In this document: positions 1 to 7,049 of the stretch, in pieces
Layout: each line of letters opens with the position of its first letter
Position numbering within the stretch: the stretch's first letter is position 1
Assembly: GCA_023436175.1 (NCBI GenBank)
Contig: JAEZKE010000076.1
Location: forward strand, 1-16,232
Origin: Methanobacteriota archaeon
GTDB lineage: Archaea; Methanobacteriota; Methanobacteria; Methanobacteriales; Methanobacteriaceae
Length of the DNA: 16,232 nt
Direction: 5' to 3'
Notes under the pieces: model-generated
Told to the model about the DNA's origin: nothing
Database searches by the model: none
What the model saw: only the letters and a program-made list of their open reading frames with translations
Made by a program: the position numbers and the translations under genes

Positions 1-2
1 TA

Positions 3-74
3 CTCTACAGATGTCAAAAGTGCCGAACATTTGGGCACCTTTATACCTGCAAATGTGGATTTACAGGTCCTTAA
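3..74 (+). CDS. Small zinc-ribbon protein, C-terminal end only
   Basis: The window opens inside this gene. The readable frame from base 3 gives 23 residues ending at a TAA at 72-74. They contain CQKC and CKCG pairs, a four-cysteine zinc ribbon, and end in GFTGP. Small archaeal zinc-ribbon proteins of the HVO_2753 type end in a very similar CG-F-GP tail and are usually about 55-65 residues long. In archaea that family is commonly encoded directly upstream of aEF-1beta, as here (92 nt gap), so a link with translation is likely, but the exact role is not established. The N-terminal half, including a probable first zinc-binding pair, lies outside the window. The frame choice is firm because the other two frames give no recognisable protein. 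Confidence 0.75.
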   Translation, partial: LYRCQKCRTFGHLYTCKCGFTGP

Positions 75-87
75 GTATTTTTTAAAC

Positions 88-96
88 TATATATGA
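88..96 (+). promoter_or_regulatory. Candidate TATA box for aEF-1beta
   Basis: CTATATATG lies in the gap between the zinc-ribbon gene and aEF-1beta. Archaeal transcription normally starts about 26 nt downstream of the TATA centre, which would be near 118 and give a leader of roughly 50 nt. The two genes could also be co-transcribed, so this may be an internal promoter. Confidence 0.4.
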
Positions 97-112
97 ATTA
101 AACTATTTTTTA

Positions 113-142
113 ATTGGTTGATTAAGATACTTGACAACCAAT
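113..142 (+). promoter_or_regulatory. Inverted repeat at the aEF-1beta start region
   Basis: ATTGGTTG (113-120) and CAACCAAT (135-142) are exact reverse complements separated by 14 nt. The left arm coincides with the predicted transcription start near 118. It could be an operator or a hairpin in the 5' leader, ending 14 nt before the GGTGAT ribosome binding site at 157-162. Function is inferred only from position and symmetry. Confidence 0.35.
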
Positions 143-166
143 CAAAATTTTATATTGGTGATTTAA

Positions 167-436
167 ATGGGAGAAGTAGTAGCAACAATAAAATTAATGC
201 CAGAAAGTCCTGATGTCGATTTAGAAAAAATGAAGGCTGATATTCAAACATCAATTCCTGAAGGCGCAGAACTTCATAAAGTAGACGAAGAACCAATTGC
301 ATTTGGTCTCGTAGCCCTCAATGTTATGGTTATTGTAGAAGACCAGGAAGGGGGAACTGAAAAGGTTGAAGAAAACCTCGCTAAAATAAACGGGGTTAAC
401 AGCATAGAAGTTACTGATACCAGAAGATTAATGTAA
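167..436 (+). CDS. ef1b: Translation elongation factor aEF-1 beta
   Basis: The 89-residue product is full length for the archaeal elongation factor 1-beta family, which corresponds to the catalytic C-terminal domain of eukaryotic EF-1beta. It opens with MGEVVATIKLMPESPDVD, contains the conserved PIAFGLVAL stretch and ends in VTDTRRL, all typical. The family promotes GDP-to-GTP exchange on aEF-1A so that it can again deliver aminoacyl-tRNA to the ribosome in the cytosol. The start is well placed: GGTGAT at 157-162 lies 4 nt before the ATG. The upstream zinc-ribbon gene is on the same strand and may be part of the unit. T-runs follow directly after the stop. Identification is firm. Confidence 0.97.
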   Translation: MGEVVATIKLMPESPDVDLEKMKADIQTSIPEGAELHKVDEEPIAFGLVALNVMVIVEDQEGGTEKVEENLAKINGVNSIEVTDTRRLM

Positions 437-450
437 TTTTAATCTCTCTA

Positions 451-473
451 TTTTTTTAAATTACAACTTTTTT
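451..473 (+). terminator. Oligo-T terminator after aEF-1beta
   Basis: A run of seven T (451-457) and a second run of six T (468-473) follow the aEF-1beta stop by 15-40 nt. Archaeal RNA polymerase terminates at such U-tracts without needing a hairpin. The element sits between convergent genes. Confidence 0.55.
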
Positions 474-525
474 AAACTATAAATCATTTTTTATTTTTAG
501 CTTGTTTTATTTAAAAATACAGATT

Positions 526-2401
526 TTATTTCTTTATTTTGAGTTGTTCCGCTTTGTATGGAACACTGTGTTTAAATCCTTGAGGTTTAGGTCCCTTATG
601 TTTCCTGCCTCGGGCTATTCCAATATATAACGCGCTGTTAACCAGACCTATATGACTGAACGCCTGCGGAAAATTTCCAAGCAGTTTACCTGTTTCAGGA
701 TCTATCTCTTCAGCTAAAAGACCTAAAGGACTCATTAACCGAATTACATTAACAAATATACGTATAGCTTCATCTAACCTTCCAGAAAGGGCAAGTGAAT
801 CTACAAGCCAAAAAGAACAAAGTGCAAAACAGCCTTCATCTCCAGGAAGCCCATCCTCATTTTTATAGCGGTAAACAAGACCTTTTTCAGTCATTAAATT
901 TTCCATCACTGCTTCAATGGTACCCTGAACTCGTGGATCGTCATAAGGAAGTAATCCCATTCTTGGAATAAGTAATGTTGTTGCATCGATGGCATCTGAA
1001 TCAAAGGATTGAACAAAACTATTTATTTTTTTGTTGAAACCATTCTCTAATATTGCTGTTTTGATTTTTTTCTCTGTTTTCATCCAGTGGGTGGCAGCTT
1101 CCATATCTAAATTTTGCTATTTTAATTCCTCGATCAACAGCTACCCAGCACATGAGCTTTGAATGAACGTAATGGCGGGGTTCACCCCTTACTTCCCATA
1201 TTCCTCGGTCTTTAGTGCTCCAAACTTCACATATATAATCAACAAAATTTTTTATAAATTTCCATGTTTCATCTGAAATGTCCTTTCCATAGCGGGTGGT
1301 ATCATAAATAGCGTTTATTAATTCTCCATAAATATCAAGCTGTTTTTGATTAACAGCGGCATTTCCTATTCTGACAGGACTGGATTGTTTGTAACCTGAA
1401 AGATATTCTAACATCTGTTCTTTGATATCCTCATCTTTATGGAGGGGATACATTATACGGATGTCTGAAGGATGGGTATCCTGTTTTATAATACTGTTAA
1501 TCCATCTCATGTAATCTTGAGATTCCTGTATGTGTTCAAGATGGAAAAGAGCTTGTATTGTGTATGCAGAATCTCTAATCCATGCATAACGATAGTCCCA
1601 ATTTCTTACTCCTCCAGTACATTCCGGGAGGGAAGTTGTTGCAGCGGCTGCAATTGCTCCGCTTTCTGGATTTGCCAGCAATTTAAGTACCAGACCAGAA
1701 CGAGCAATAATATCATGCCAGATATCTTCAAGAACACAGATCTTCTGACATTTATAAGTCCAGTTCTGCCAGTATTTCTGCAAATCATTTAATTTTTTAT
1801 TGAAATCTTCATTATCTTGGGAATAATAGCCTTCCTGTTGATTATATTGAAGAACGAACCATATCTCCATATTTTTTCTCATATTAAAGTGGCTTGTCAC
1901 CTCTCCATTTTTGATTTCCAGTGGAACTTTTGTATTTAAAAATAAATTTTCATTTTCAAGACTGCATAGCACCCCTTCATCTATTAATTTAAAATCAGGA
2001 ATATCTTTAGCATAATTAAAACGTGGTTTGAAGCTTAATTTAAGCCTAATATGTCCGTCTATGCACTTAACTTTTCGATAAATGGTTCTGTGATGTTTAG
2101 TTCCATTATACAGGTTAACAGGCATAAAATCGGTTATTGTAACCATTCCAAATGGAGTATTGAATGTAGTTTGGAGGATATTTGTTTCTTTAATGTAAGA
2201 TTGAAATGAGCTGAATTTTGAAACAGGTTGAATAGCAAAATGCCCTCCTCGTTTGTTGTCTAAAATTGCCGCAAATACTGAAGGTGATTCAAGGTATGGG
2301 AAACACAACCAATCTATAGATCCATCATTGCCAACAAGAGCACACGTTTCAAGGTTTCCTATAATGCCATAATTTTCAATATCTTTAAATTTAATTTCCA
2401 T
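526..2401 (-). pseudogene. GH15 glucoamylase/trehalase-like glycoside hydrolase, frameshifted
   Basis: Two overlapping minus-strand frames make one GH15 protein of about 624-625 residues, a normal length for the archaeal/bacterial branch. The N-terminal part (2401 to about 1115) opens with the typical ENYGIIGN and GSIDWLCFP motifs and has RNWDYRYAWIRDS and the WEVRGE block, whose Glu near residue 403 is the likely general acid. The C-terminal part (about 1115 to 526) contributes AEEIDPETG, the likely site of the general base Glu. The reading frame breaks at an AAAA run (plus-strand 1112-1115), after GIKIA; gain of one A or loss of two A would restore it. As it stands, the first product runs on to a stop near 1019 and lacks one catalytic Glu. 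Family members hydrolyse alpha-glucosidic bonds of glycogen-like glucans or trehalose. The start at ATG 2401 is preferred over TTG 2410 because AAAGGT lies 8-9 nt upstream and overlaps the TTG. The sugar porter ends 12 nt upstream. A sequencing error cannot be excluded. Confidence 0.85.
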
Positions 2402-2413
2402 AAAATTCAACCT

Positions 2414-3802
2414 TTATTTTTGGTTTATTTTGGGGCCCTCTATCTCTTGAAGGCGTTTTCCAGAACGTAACTGGCTTTCAATTTCTTCAAGAGATTTACC
2501 TTTAGTTTCAGGTACAAGGAAATAGATAAAAACCCATGCAATAATTCCAATTATGCTGTAAAGCCAGAATGTACCTGGAGTTCCAATTAGTTGAATAAGG
2601 GATAAAAAAGTTATTGCTACCAGTAAATTAGTACCCCAGTTGACTATTGTGGCAGTACTCATTGCACGTCCCCTTATTCGCAGCGGATAGATTTCTGAGA
2701 TCATTAACCAGAAAACAGGCCCTAAACCTATGGCAAATGAACCAACATACAGCATCAGGCTTATAACAGCAAGCAAACCTAAAGATGTAGATAATCCTGG
2801 TAAAACAAAAGCAGTTCCCAATATTCCAAGGCTGATTACCATACCAATAAGTCCAATCAGGAGTAATGGCCTCCTGCCAACTCTATCTATAAGTAATATG
2901 GCTACAACTGTCATAATTACGTTTATCATACCAATTCCTGCAGTTGCAAGTATGGAAACAGCAGCTGATTGAAAACCTGCAAATTCAAGGATGGTTGGTG
3001 CATAATAAATAACGGTGTTGATACCAGTTAACTGTTGAAAAGCAGCAAGTCCTACGCCTATTATTAAAGCGGGCCTGATTACAGGATCTAATATTTCTGA
3101 CCATTTACATTCCTGCTCACAGATTAAGCTCTCTCGGATTTCTTTCATTTCTTCAGTTACATTTTTAGTCATTCTTATACGTTCAAGAACAGAACGTGCT
3201 TTGTCAATTCTTCCCTTACTGTAAAGCCATCTTGGACTTGGAGGCATGAAATACATCCCAATCCCCAATATAAGGCTTGGAACTACGGCTAACCCGAGCA
3301 TCCACCGCCAGCCTCCACTGGGGGCAAAGGCAAAATCCACAAGGTATGAAATAACTATGCCTACTGTTATGGCGAGCTGGTTTAAGGATACAAGTGCACC
3401 TCTTATGCTGACGGGTGCAACTTCAGCAATGTAAAGGGGTGCAATAAATGATGCTATTCCAATAGCTATACCAACTACTATCCTACCTAGGATTAATGTA
3501 TAAACTTCTGGAGTCAGTGCAGTGAATATGGCCCCTATTCCAAAAACTACTGCCGCAGCAATAACCATTATACGACGGCCGTATTTATCAGCTAAGAATC
3601 CACTTATACTTGCACCAATTACGGCACCTACCAGTACAGCACTTACAACAATCTCCTGAGCTGTACTTGAAAGTGAAAAAGCCTCCCTGATAAATAATAT
3701 CGCTCCTGAAATTACTCCGGTATCATATCCAAATAACATTCCCCCAATAGCTGTAATTACCGCGGCTATAACTACAAACTGGACATGTTCCTCTTTAACC
3801 AT
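2414..3802 (-). CDS. MFS transporter, sugar-porter family
   Basis: The 462-residue protein has about 12 hydrophobic segments and the full set of sugar-porter signatures: GYDTGV (25-30), DKYGRR (72-77), the LYIAEVAPVSIRG block (about 123-134), PPSPRWL (187-193, usually PESPRWL), QQLTGIN followed by YYAPT in the seventh helix region, DRVGRR, and PETKGKSLEE near 431. This is the XylE/GLUT family, which moves hexoses, pentoses or polyols across the cytoplasmic membrane, usually by proton symport. The ATG is preceded by GGAG 8 nt upstream. The GH15 hydrolase begins 12 nt after its stop, so the two are very likely one transcript and translationally coupled. Substrate cannot be read from sequence; the neighbour suggests glucose or a glucoside. 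A sugar importer is unexpected in a methanogen that grows on H2/CO2, so export or osmolyte handling are alternatives. Confidence 0.9.
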   Translation of the reverse strand: MVKEEHVQFVVIAAVITAIGGMLFGYDTGVISGAILFIREAFSLSSTAQEIVVSAVLVGAVIGASISGFLADKYGRRIMVIAAAVVFGIGAIFTALTPEVYTLILGRIVVGIAIGIASFIAPLYIAEVAPVSIRGALVSLNQLAITVGIVISYLVDFAFAPSGGWRWMLGLAVVPSLILGIGMYFMPPSPRWLYSKGRIDKARSVLERIRMTKNVTEEMKEIRESLICEQECKWSEILDPVIRPALIIGVGLAAFQQLTGINTVIYYAPTILEFAGFQSAAVSILATAGIGMINVIMTVVAILLIDRVGRRPLLLIGLIGMVISLGILGTAFVLPGLSTSLGLLAVISLMLYVGSFAIGLGPVFWLMISEIYPLRIRGRAMSTATIVNWGTNLLVAITFLSLIQLIGTPGTFWLYSIIGIIAWVFIYFLVPETKGKSLEEIESQLRSGKRLQEIEGPKINQK

Positions 3803-3835
3803 TTAAATTACTCCATTTATCCTAAAATACTTTCA

Positions 3836-3868
3836 GTAACTTAATCATGCTAAAATTCAATAAGTTAC
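3836..3868 (-). promoter_or_regulatory. Inverted repeat in leader of sugar-porter unit
   Basis: GTAACTTA (3836-3843) and TAAGTTAC (3861-3868) are exact reverse complements with a 17-nt spacer. The element spans the start of transcription predicted from the TATA box at 3881-3888 (about 3858 on the minus strand). It is a candidate operator or leader hairpin for the transporter and GH15 genes. Confidence 0.35.
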
Positions 3869-3880
3869 AATAATTATCTA

Positions 3881-3888
3881 AATATATA
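3881..3888 (-). promoter_or_regulatory. Candidate TATA box for sugar-porter/GH15 unit
   Basis: On the minus strand the sequence reads AGTATATATTTAG. The TATA core is centred near 3884, which predicts a transcript start near 3858 and a leader of about 56 nt before the ATG at 3802. A dyad motif, TGG-N5-ATGCCA, lies about 20 bp further upstream at 3905-3918. Confidence 0.45.
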
Positions 3889-4062
3889 CTTCTAATCCTC
3901 TTAATGGATTATATGCCATTAAAATTAACTAATTTTAATTTAAAATGTGTTAATAGATATTTGTTGATAATAAGAGATTAATTAAGCATTTTTCTATGTT
4001 TAACTGTAATCTAATTGAATTCAATTTATAGTACTAATTAAGTATTTTGTATTATTATTATG

Positions 4063-4082
4063 CTTTTTTAAGTTTAAAAAAG
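4063..4082. repeat. A/T hairpin in spacer
   Basis: CTTTTTTAA and TTAAAAAAG are exact 9-bp arms around a 2-nt centre (GT). It could act as a bidirectional terminator for upstream read-through, but no gene ends nearby. In a region this AT-rich such palindromes can also arise by chance. Confidence 0.3.
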
Positions 4083-4235
4083 TTTGTTGTAGTATTTAAA
4101 CCGAAATAATTCTTAGAAAATATTTTAAAGGAAATTTATGATTTTTAAGATGTAAATATCCTTAACTCTCATTAAATCGCCTTTTTTGTCATTAATGATT
4201 TTATTCTTAAAATTATTGAAACTAAAACAAATAAC

Positions 4236-4246
4236 TTTATATATAT
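4236..4246 (+). promoter_or_regulatory. Candidate TATA box for TctA-like gene
   Basis: TTTATATATAT is a near-ideal archaeal TATA box. It predicts a start near 4267 and a leader of about 68 nt before ATG 4335. Transcription from here would include the alternative start at 4284. Confidence 0.45.
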
Positions 4247-4334
4247 TATTATTAATGTAATACACAGATTACCAACTTTCTAAATGATGATTTTGTTTCA
4301 AACAAAAACATCATGTGTGGATGAGGGATTGATA

Positions 4335-5585
4335 ATGTTCGATTTAATACTGGCATGCATAATAGGAGTTATATGTGGAACTATAACTGGATTAATTCCA
4401 GGAATCCATGTTAATACTGTGGGAACATTTATTTTTGCATCATCTTCATTTCTTTTGGCATTTTATTCCCCGGAGGTTTTATGTGTATTTTTAATTTCCA
4501 TGGCAATTTCCCATGCCCTTTTGGAGTTTATACCCTCAATGTTTTTAGGAGTCCCTGAAGAAGGTACGGTTTTATCAATTTTACCTGGACATCAACTTTT
4601 GATTGAAGGGAGAGGTAAAGAAGCAGTAAGACTAGCAGCGGCAGGTGGTTTTGGGGCAATTTTAATTACGGTGCTTCTTTTGCCAATTTTTATAATGTTC
4701 TTACCAGTAATCTATGAACCAATTAAGCCTTACATATGGATTTTACTTGTAATAATTGTTATATTTATGTTTATAAGGCTGAACAACAGTTTAAAATCAT
4801 TTTTGTGGTCTGCTGTATTATTTTTATTTTCGGGAATTATGGGTTATATCATGCTGAATCTACCTGTATCGTCTAATGTGTCACTGCTTTGTGTTTTTAC
4901 TGGGCTTTTCGGGGTAAGTACTCTAATTTACAGCTTACAACAGCGTTCATTTGTCCCAACACAAAACAGGTTTCATCATTTTAGAATTAACAGTGATATA
5001 ATCAGAGGGATTATCGCAGGGGGAATTGCAGGGACAATTCTTGGGTTTTTACCTGGATTTGGCCCTGCACAGGGAAGTCTGATTGCACAGGAACTAACGG
5101 GTGGTGGAAACTTTGAAAGTAACAATGAAAGTTTTATTACAGCAATTAGCGGTGTTAACACGGCTGACACGCTTTTTTCACTTGTGATGATATTTTTAAT
5201 TGGGAATCCGAGGAGCGGTATTGCAGTTTATGTAAACAACATCCTGCAGAACTTTGATTTTAGTCATCTTATATTTTTTGTATTCACAGCATTAACCGCA
5301 GTTTCAATTTCACTTGTTTTATGTTTAAAATTAGGAGATATTGTAAGCGAGTCCATAGAGAGGATAAATTATAGAAAACTCTCATGGGCTGTAATTACTT
5401 TTATGAGTCTGCTTGTGATTGGATTTTCTATCTGGTACCGTGCAAATCTCTTTTTCATGCTGCTTATGTATGTAACAGCCATTTCACTTGGACTGCTTCC
5501 GCATTACCTTGGTGTGAATAAGTCTAATTTGATGGGAGTTTTAATCGTGCCTGCAGTTGTGGTTTATTTTAATATGGGATTTTAA
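4335..5585 (+). CDS. TctA-like membrane permease (DUF112 family), orphan
   Basis: The 416-residue product is almost wholly hydrophobic with about 10-12 predicted membrane segments. Two related loops, GTITGLIPGIH (15-25) and GTILGFLPGFG (233-243), mark the two inverted halves typical of TctA, the large membrane subunit of tripartite tricarboxylate transporters. The archaeal members are shorter than bacterial TctA (about 500 aa) and normally lack TctB and the periplasmic TctC binding protein; neither is present here. Substrate is therefore unknown. ATG 4335 is chosen because GAGGG lies 7 nt upstream (4323-4327) and because the next residues form the first membrane helix; the frame is open back to ATG 4284 but that extension is not hydrophobic. 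The gene stands alone, convergent with the 119-aa gene. Family assignment is good; function is not. Confidence 0.8.
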   Translation: MFDLILACIIGVICGTITGLIPGIHVNTVGTFIFASSSFLLAFYSPEVLCVFLISMAISHALLEFIPSMFLGVPEEGTVLSILPGHQLLIEGRGKEAVRLAAAGGFGAILITVLLLPIFIMFLPVIYEPIKPYIWILLVIIVIFMFIRLNNSLKSFLWSAVLFLFSGIMGYIMLNLPVSSNVSLLCVFTGLFGVSTLIYSLQQRSFVPTQNRFHHFRINSDIIRGIIAGGIAGTILGFLPGFGPAQGSLIAQELTGGGNFESNNESFITAISGVNTADTLFSLVMIFLIGNPRSGIAVYVNNILQNFDFSHLIFFVFTALTAVSISLVLCLKLGDIVSESIERINYRKLSWAVITFMSLLVIGFSIWYRANLFFMLLMYVTAISLGLLPHYLGVNKSNLMGVLIVPAVVVYFNMGF

Positions 5586-5599
5586 ATGCCAGGTTATAA

Positions 5600-5615
5600 T
5601 TTTATTTAAATAAAA
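5600..5615. terminator. Bidirectional terminator palindrome
   Basis: TTTTATTTAAATAAAA is a perfect 16-bp palindrome in the 44-bp gap between the convergent stops of the TctA-like gene (5585) and the 119-aa gene (5630). It presents T-rich sequence on both strands, suitable for terminating both transcripts. Confidence 0.5.
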
Positions 5616-5629
5616 ACAAGTAAAAATAT

Positions 5630-5989
5630 TTATTTTTTGGCTGCATTCTCTGTTTGATCATTACAAACAGGCTCATACATTTCTATAAACACATTTTTCA
5701 ACAATTTTATATCTTCAAAGGTTGAATTAGGCATCACATGTGCACTAATATAGATATTACTTTTAAAACCAGCTTCTTTAAACCAGCACTCATACTTAGG
5801 ATGATCGAGACCGGATTTAAGTTCAGAAAATTCAGTGGACTCACAGATATACAAAATCTGATAAGTTTCACGTTCATTTTTAGGGTTTGGCTTCATTAAG
5901 ATAGCATAAATTGCAGGAAAATTCAAAGGATCCCATTCTTTAAGAAGATGAGGGCCGTCAAATAATCTGTTGCCGAGTTCTATGCTCAT
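5630..5989 (-). CDS. Uncharacterised 119-aa protein, possibly degenerate GIY-YIG fold
   Basis: I do not recognise a named family with certainty. The layout resembles a GIY-YIG domain: a strand ending in AIYAI (26-30, Tyr28), a second strand LYICES (46-51, Tyr47, where the canonical motif is YIG), and a late helix with Glu103 and Asn110 in FIEMYEPVCN, matching the conserved Glu and Asn positions. The Arg normally found shortly after YIG is not evident, so nuclease activity is doubtful. No signal peptide or membrane segment is visible. The start is supported by GAGG 7 nt before the ATG. The gene follows the methyltransferase by 22 nt on the same strand and is probably co-transcribed from the promoter at 7014-7021. 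The reading frame is convincing; the fold is an inference from short motifs. Confidence 0.7.
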   Translation of the reverse strand: MSIELGNRLFDGPHLLKEWDPLNFPAIYAILMKPNPKNERETYQILYICESTEFSELKSGLDHPKYECWFKEAGFKSNIYISAHVMPNSTFEDIKLLKNVFIEMYEPVCNDQTENAAKK

Positions 5990-6011
5990 ACTGTTTCCTC
6001 GTTAAACTAAC

Positions 6012-6992
6012 TTAAATCACAACCACTTCTTTCCCTAATCTACCTGCAGTTTCCACAAACTCAGTGGTATCAACACCAGGGAATGCATCAATGATGCAGA
6101 TGTCAAATTTTTCATCTAAAGCTTCCTCTAAATATCTTACATCTAAAGAAAGGACTTTAAATTTTTTTCCTTCAGCAACTACAGTTTCGTCGGGATTCCA
6201 TGAATCTACTGGAAATCCATTTGTTTCTAGATTAATTGCAGTCATTACTACGGCAGGGAACCAGATATCATTGAAAACAACTTCTTTCGCCCCTGCTTTA
6301 AGGCAGAAAATACCAAGTGTTCCAGGCCCGCAGGTACAATCCAAAACAGAAGGAGCATCATATTCCTCTAAAACTTTTTGCAGGATTTCAATTTTGGGAG
6401 ATTTGACCTTTGGAAATTCTATATGTATTTTACCCTGCTCTTTATGGATGCATAATATTCCGTACGGTGTTTGGATAATATCACACCTTATATCACATCC
6501 CGCGAGAAGTCCATATACATTTGGACTAAGATTAGAGTCTTTTATTCCTGCAGTTTCCATTATATTCCCTTTAAGGACTCCTTTGACTTCATTAACTTCG
6601 TTTACTATTCGTTGAGCGCATTTTTTAGTTATTTCATCTGACAGTATCACTAAAGAATTCTCAGGGAGATATGGGGCAGAATTTAAAGGATATGCAGGAG
6701 TTATAATTGGAACACACGTATCTCTTAGAGTTGATCTTTCATCTTTTATTCCTTCATCAATCATTATCTTCAAGACGTGTGCAATTACAATATCAAGATG
6801 TCTCTTACCGCACTCACAAAGTCCAATAGTTGTATTAATTTTGTCTATATCGATTTGGCGGGATAATGGGGAAAATTTCTTTAATTTCCACGTTTTACAT
6901 TCTGTACATGGCCTGTAAAATGATTCAATATCTTTTAGAACTGTTGAAGCAGGTCGTATGCATGCGTTCCCACACTTACACTGTGTTTCCAT
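6012..6992 (-). CDS. SAM-dependent methyltransferase with Cys-rich N-terminus
   Basis: The 326-residue protein has a Rossmann methyltransferase domain in its C-terminal third: motif I LDCTCGPG (217-224), the acidic end of strand 2 at ND (241-242), and motif IV IIDAFPG (300-306). The N-terminus carries cysteines in metal-site spacing: C5, C7, C11, then C29-x2-C32, then C59-x-C61, suggesting one or two zinc sites. Residues about 70-200 are not recognisable to me. The target is unknown; automatic pipelines may call such proteins ribosomal L11 methyltransferase, which I do not endorse. There is no ribosome binding site before ATG 6992, and a TATA box centred 25-26 nt upstream predicts a leaderless transcript. 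The 119-aa gene follows by 22 nt. The ATPase gene diverges from the same promoter. Confidence 0.8.
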   Translation of the reverse strand: METQCKCGNACIRPASTVLKDIESFYRPCTECKTWKLKKFSPLSRQIDIDKINTTIGLCECGKRHLDIVIAHVLKIMIDEGIKDERSTLRDTCVPIITPAYPLNSAPYLPENSLVILSDEITKKCAQRIVNEVNEVKGVLKGNIMETAGIKDSNLSPNVYGLLAGCDIRCDIIQTPYGILCIHKEQGKIHIEFPKVKSPKIEILQKVLEEYDAPSVLDCTCGPGTLGIFCLKAGAKEVVFNDIWFPAVVMTAINLETNGFPVDSWNPDETVVAEGKKFKVLSLDVRYLEEALDEKFDICIIDAFPGVDTTEFVETAGRLGKEVVVI

Positions 6993-7013
6993 ATACTTAA
7001 ATATTGGATAGGC

Positions 7014-7021
7014 TATATAAA
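7014..7021. promoter_or_regulatory. TATA box shared by divergent genes
   Basis: The plus strand reads TATATAAA and the minus strand TTTATATA. The centre is about 25.5 nt from the methyltransferase ATG (6992, leftward) and 23-32 nt from the two candidate starts of the ATPase (7041 and 7050, rightward). No other TATA-like sequence fits either gene equally well in the 57-bp gap. Both transcripts would be leaderless or nearly so. Confidence 0.55.
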
Positions 7022-7049
7022 TACGTAGTTATAGGGTATCGTGAGGCAT

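Larger units (their letters stand above)
3803..4334. other. Intergenic region between divergent genes, 532 bp
   Basis: This very AT-rich spacer separates the leftward sugar-porter unit from the rightward TctA-like gene. It holds a TATA box and inverted repeat for the leftward unit (3836-3888), a TGG-N5-ATGCCA element (3905-3918), a strong A/T hairpin (4063-4082) and a TATA box for the rightward gene (4236-4246). I see no convincing coding frame in 3890-4230. A 17-codon extension upstream of the TctA-like gene (4284-4334) is open but probably untranslated. Confidence 0.6.

Noticed and set aside
526..1104. C-terminal GH15 part as an independent gene starting at ATG 1104
   Set aside because: No ribosome binding site precedes it, and its sequence continues the GH15 domain directly; better read as the rest of a broken gene.
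1105..1120. Programmed -1 ribosomal frameshift in GH15 at the A/T heptamer
   Set aside because: The needed change is +1 (or -2), not -1; a classical slippery -1 shift would enter the wrong frame. No stimulatory structure is obvious.
4284..4334. Upstream start for the TctA-like gene
   Set aside because: The extra 17 residues are not hydrophobic and ATG 4335 has a good ribosome binding site.
6064..6615. 183-codon open frame on the plus strand
   Set aside because: It lies wholly opposite the methyltransferase, has low-complexity composition and no recognisable motif; a shadow frame.
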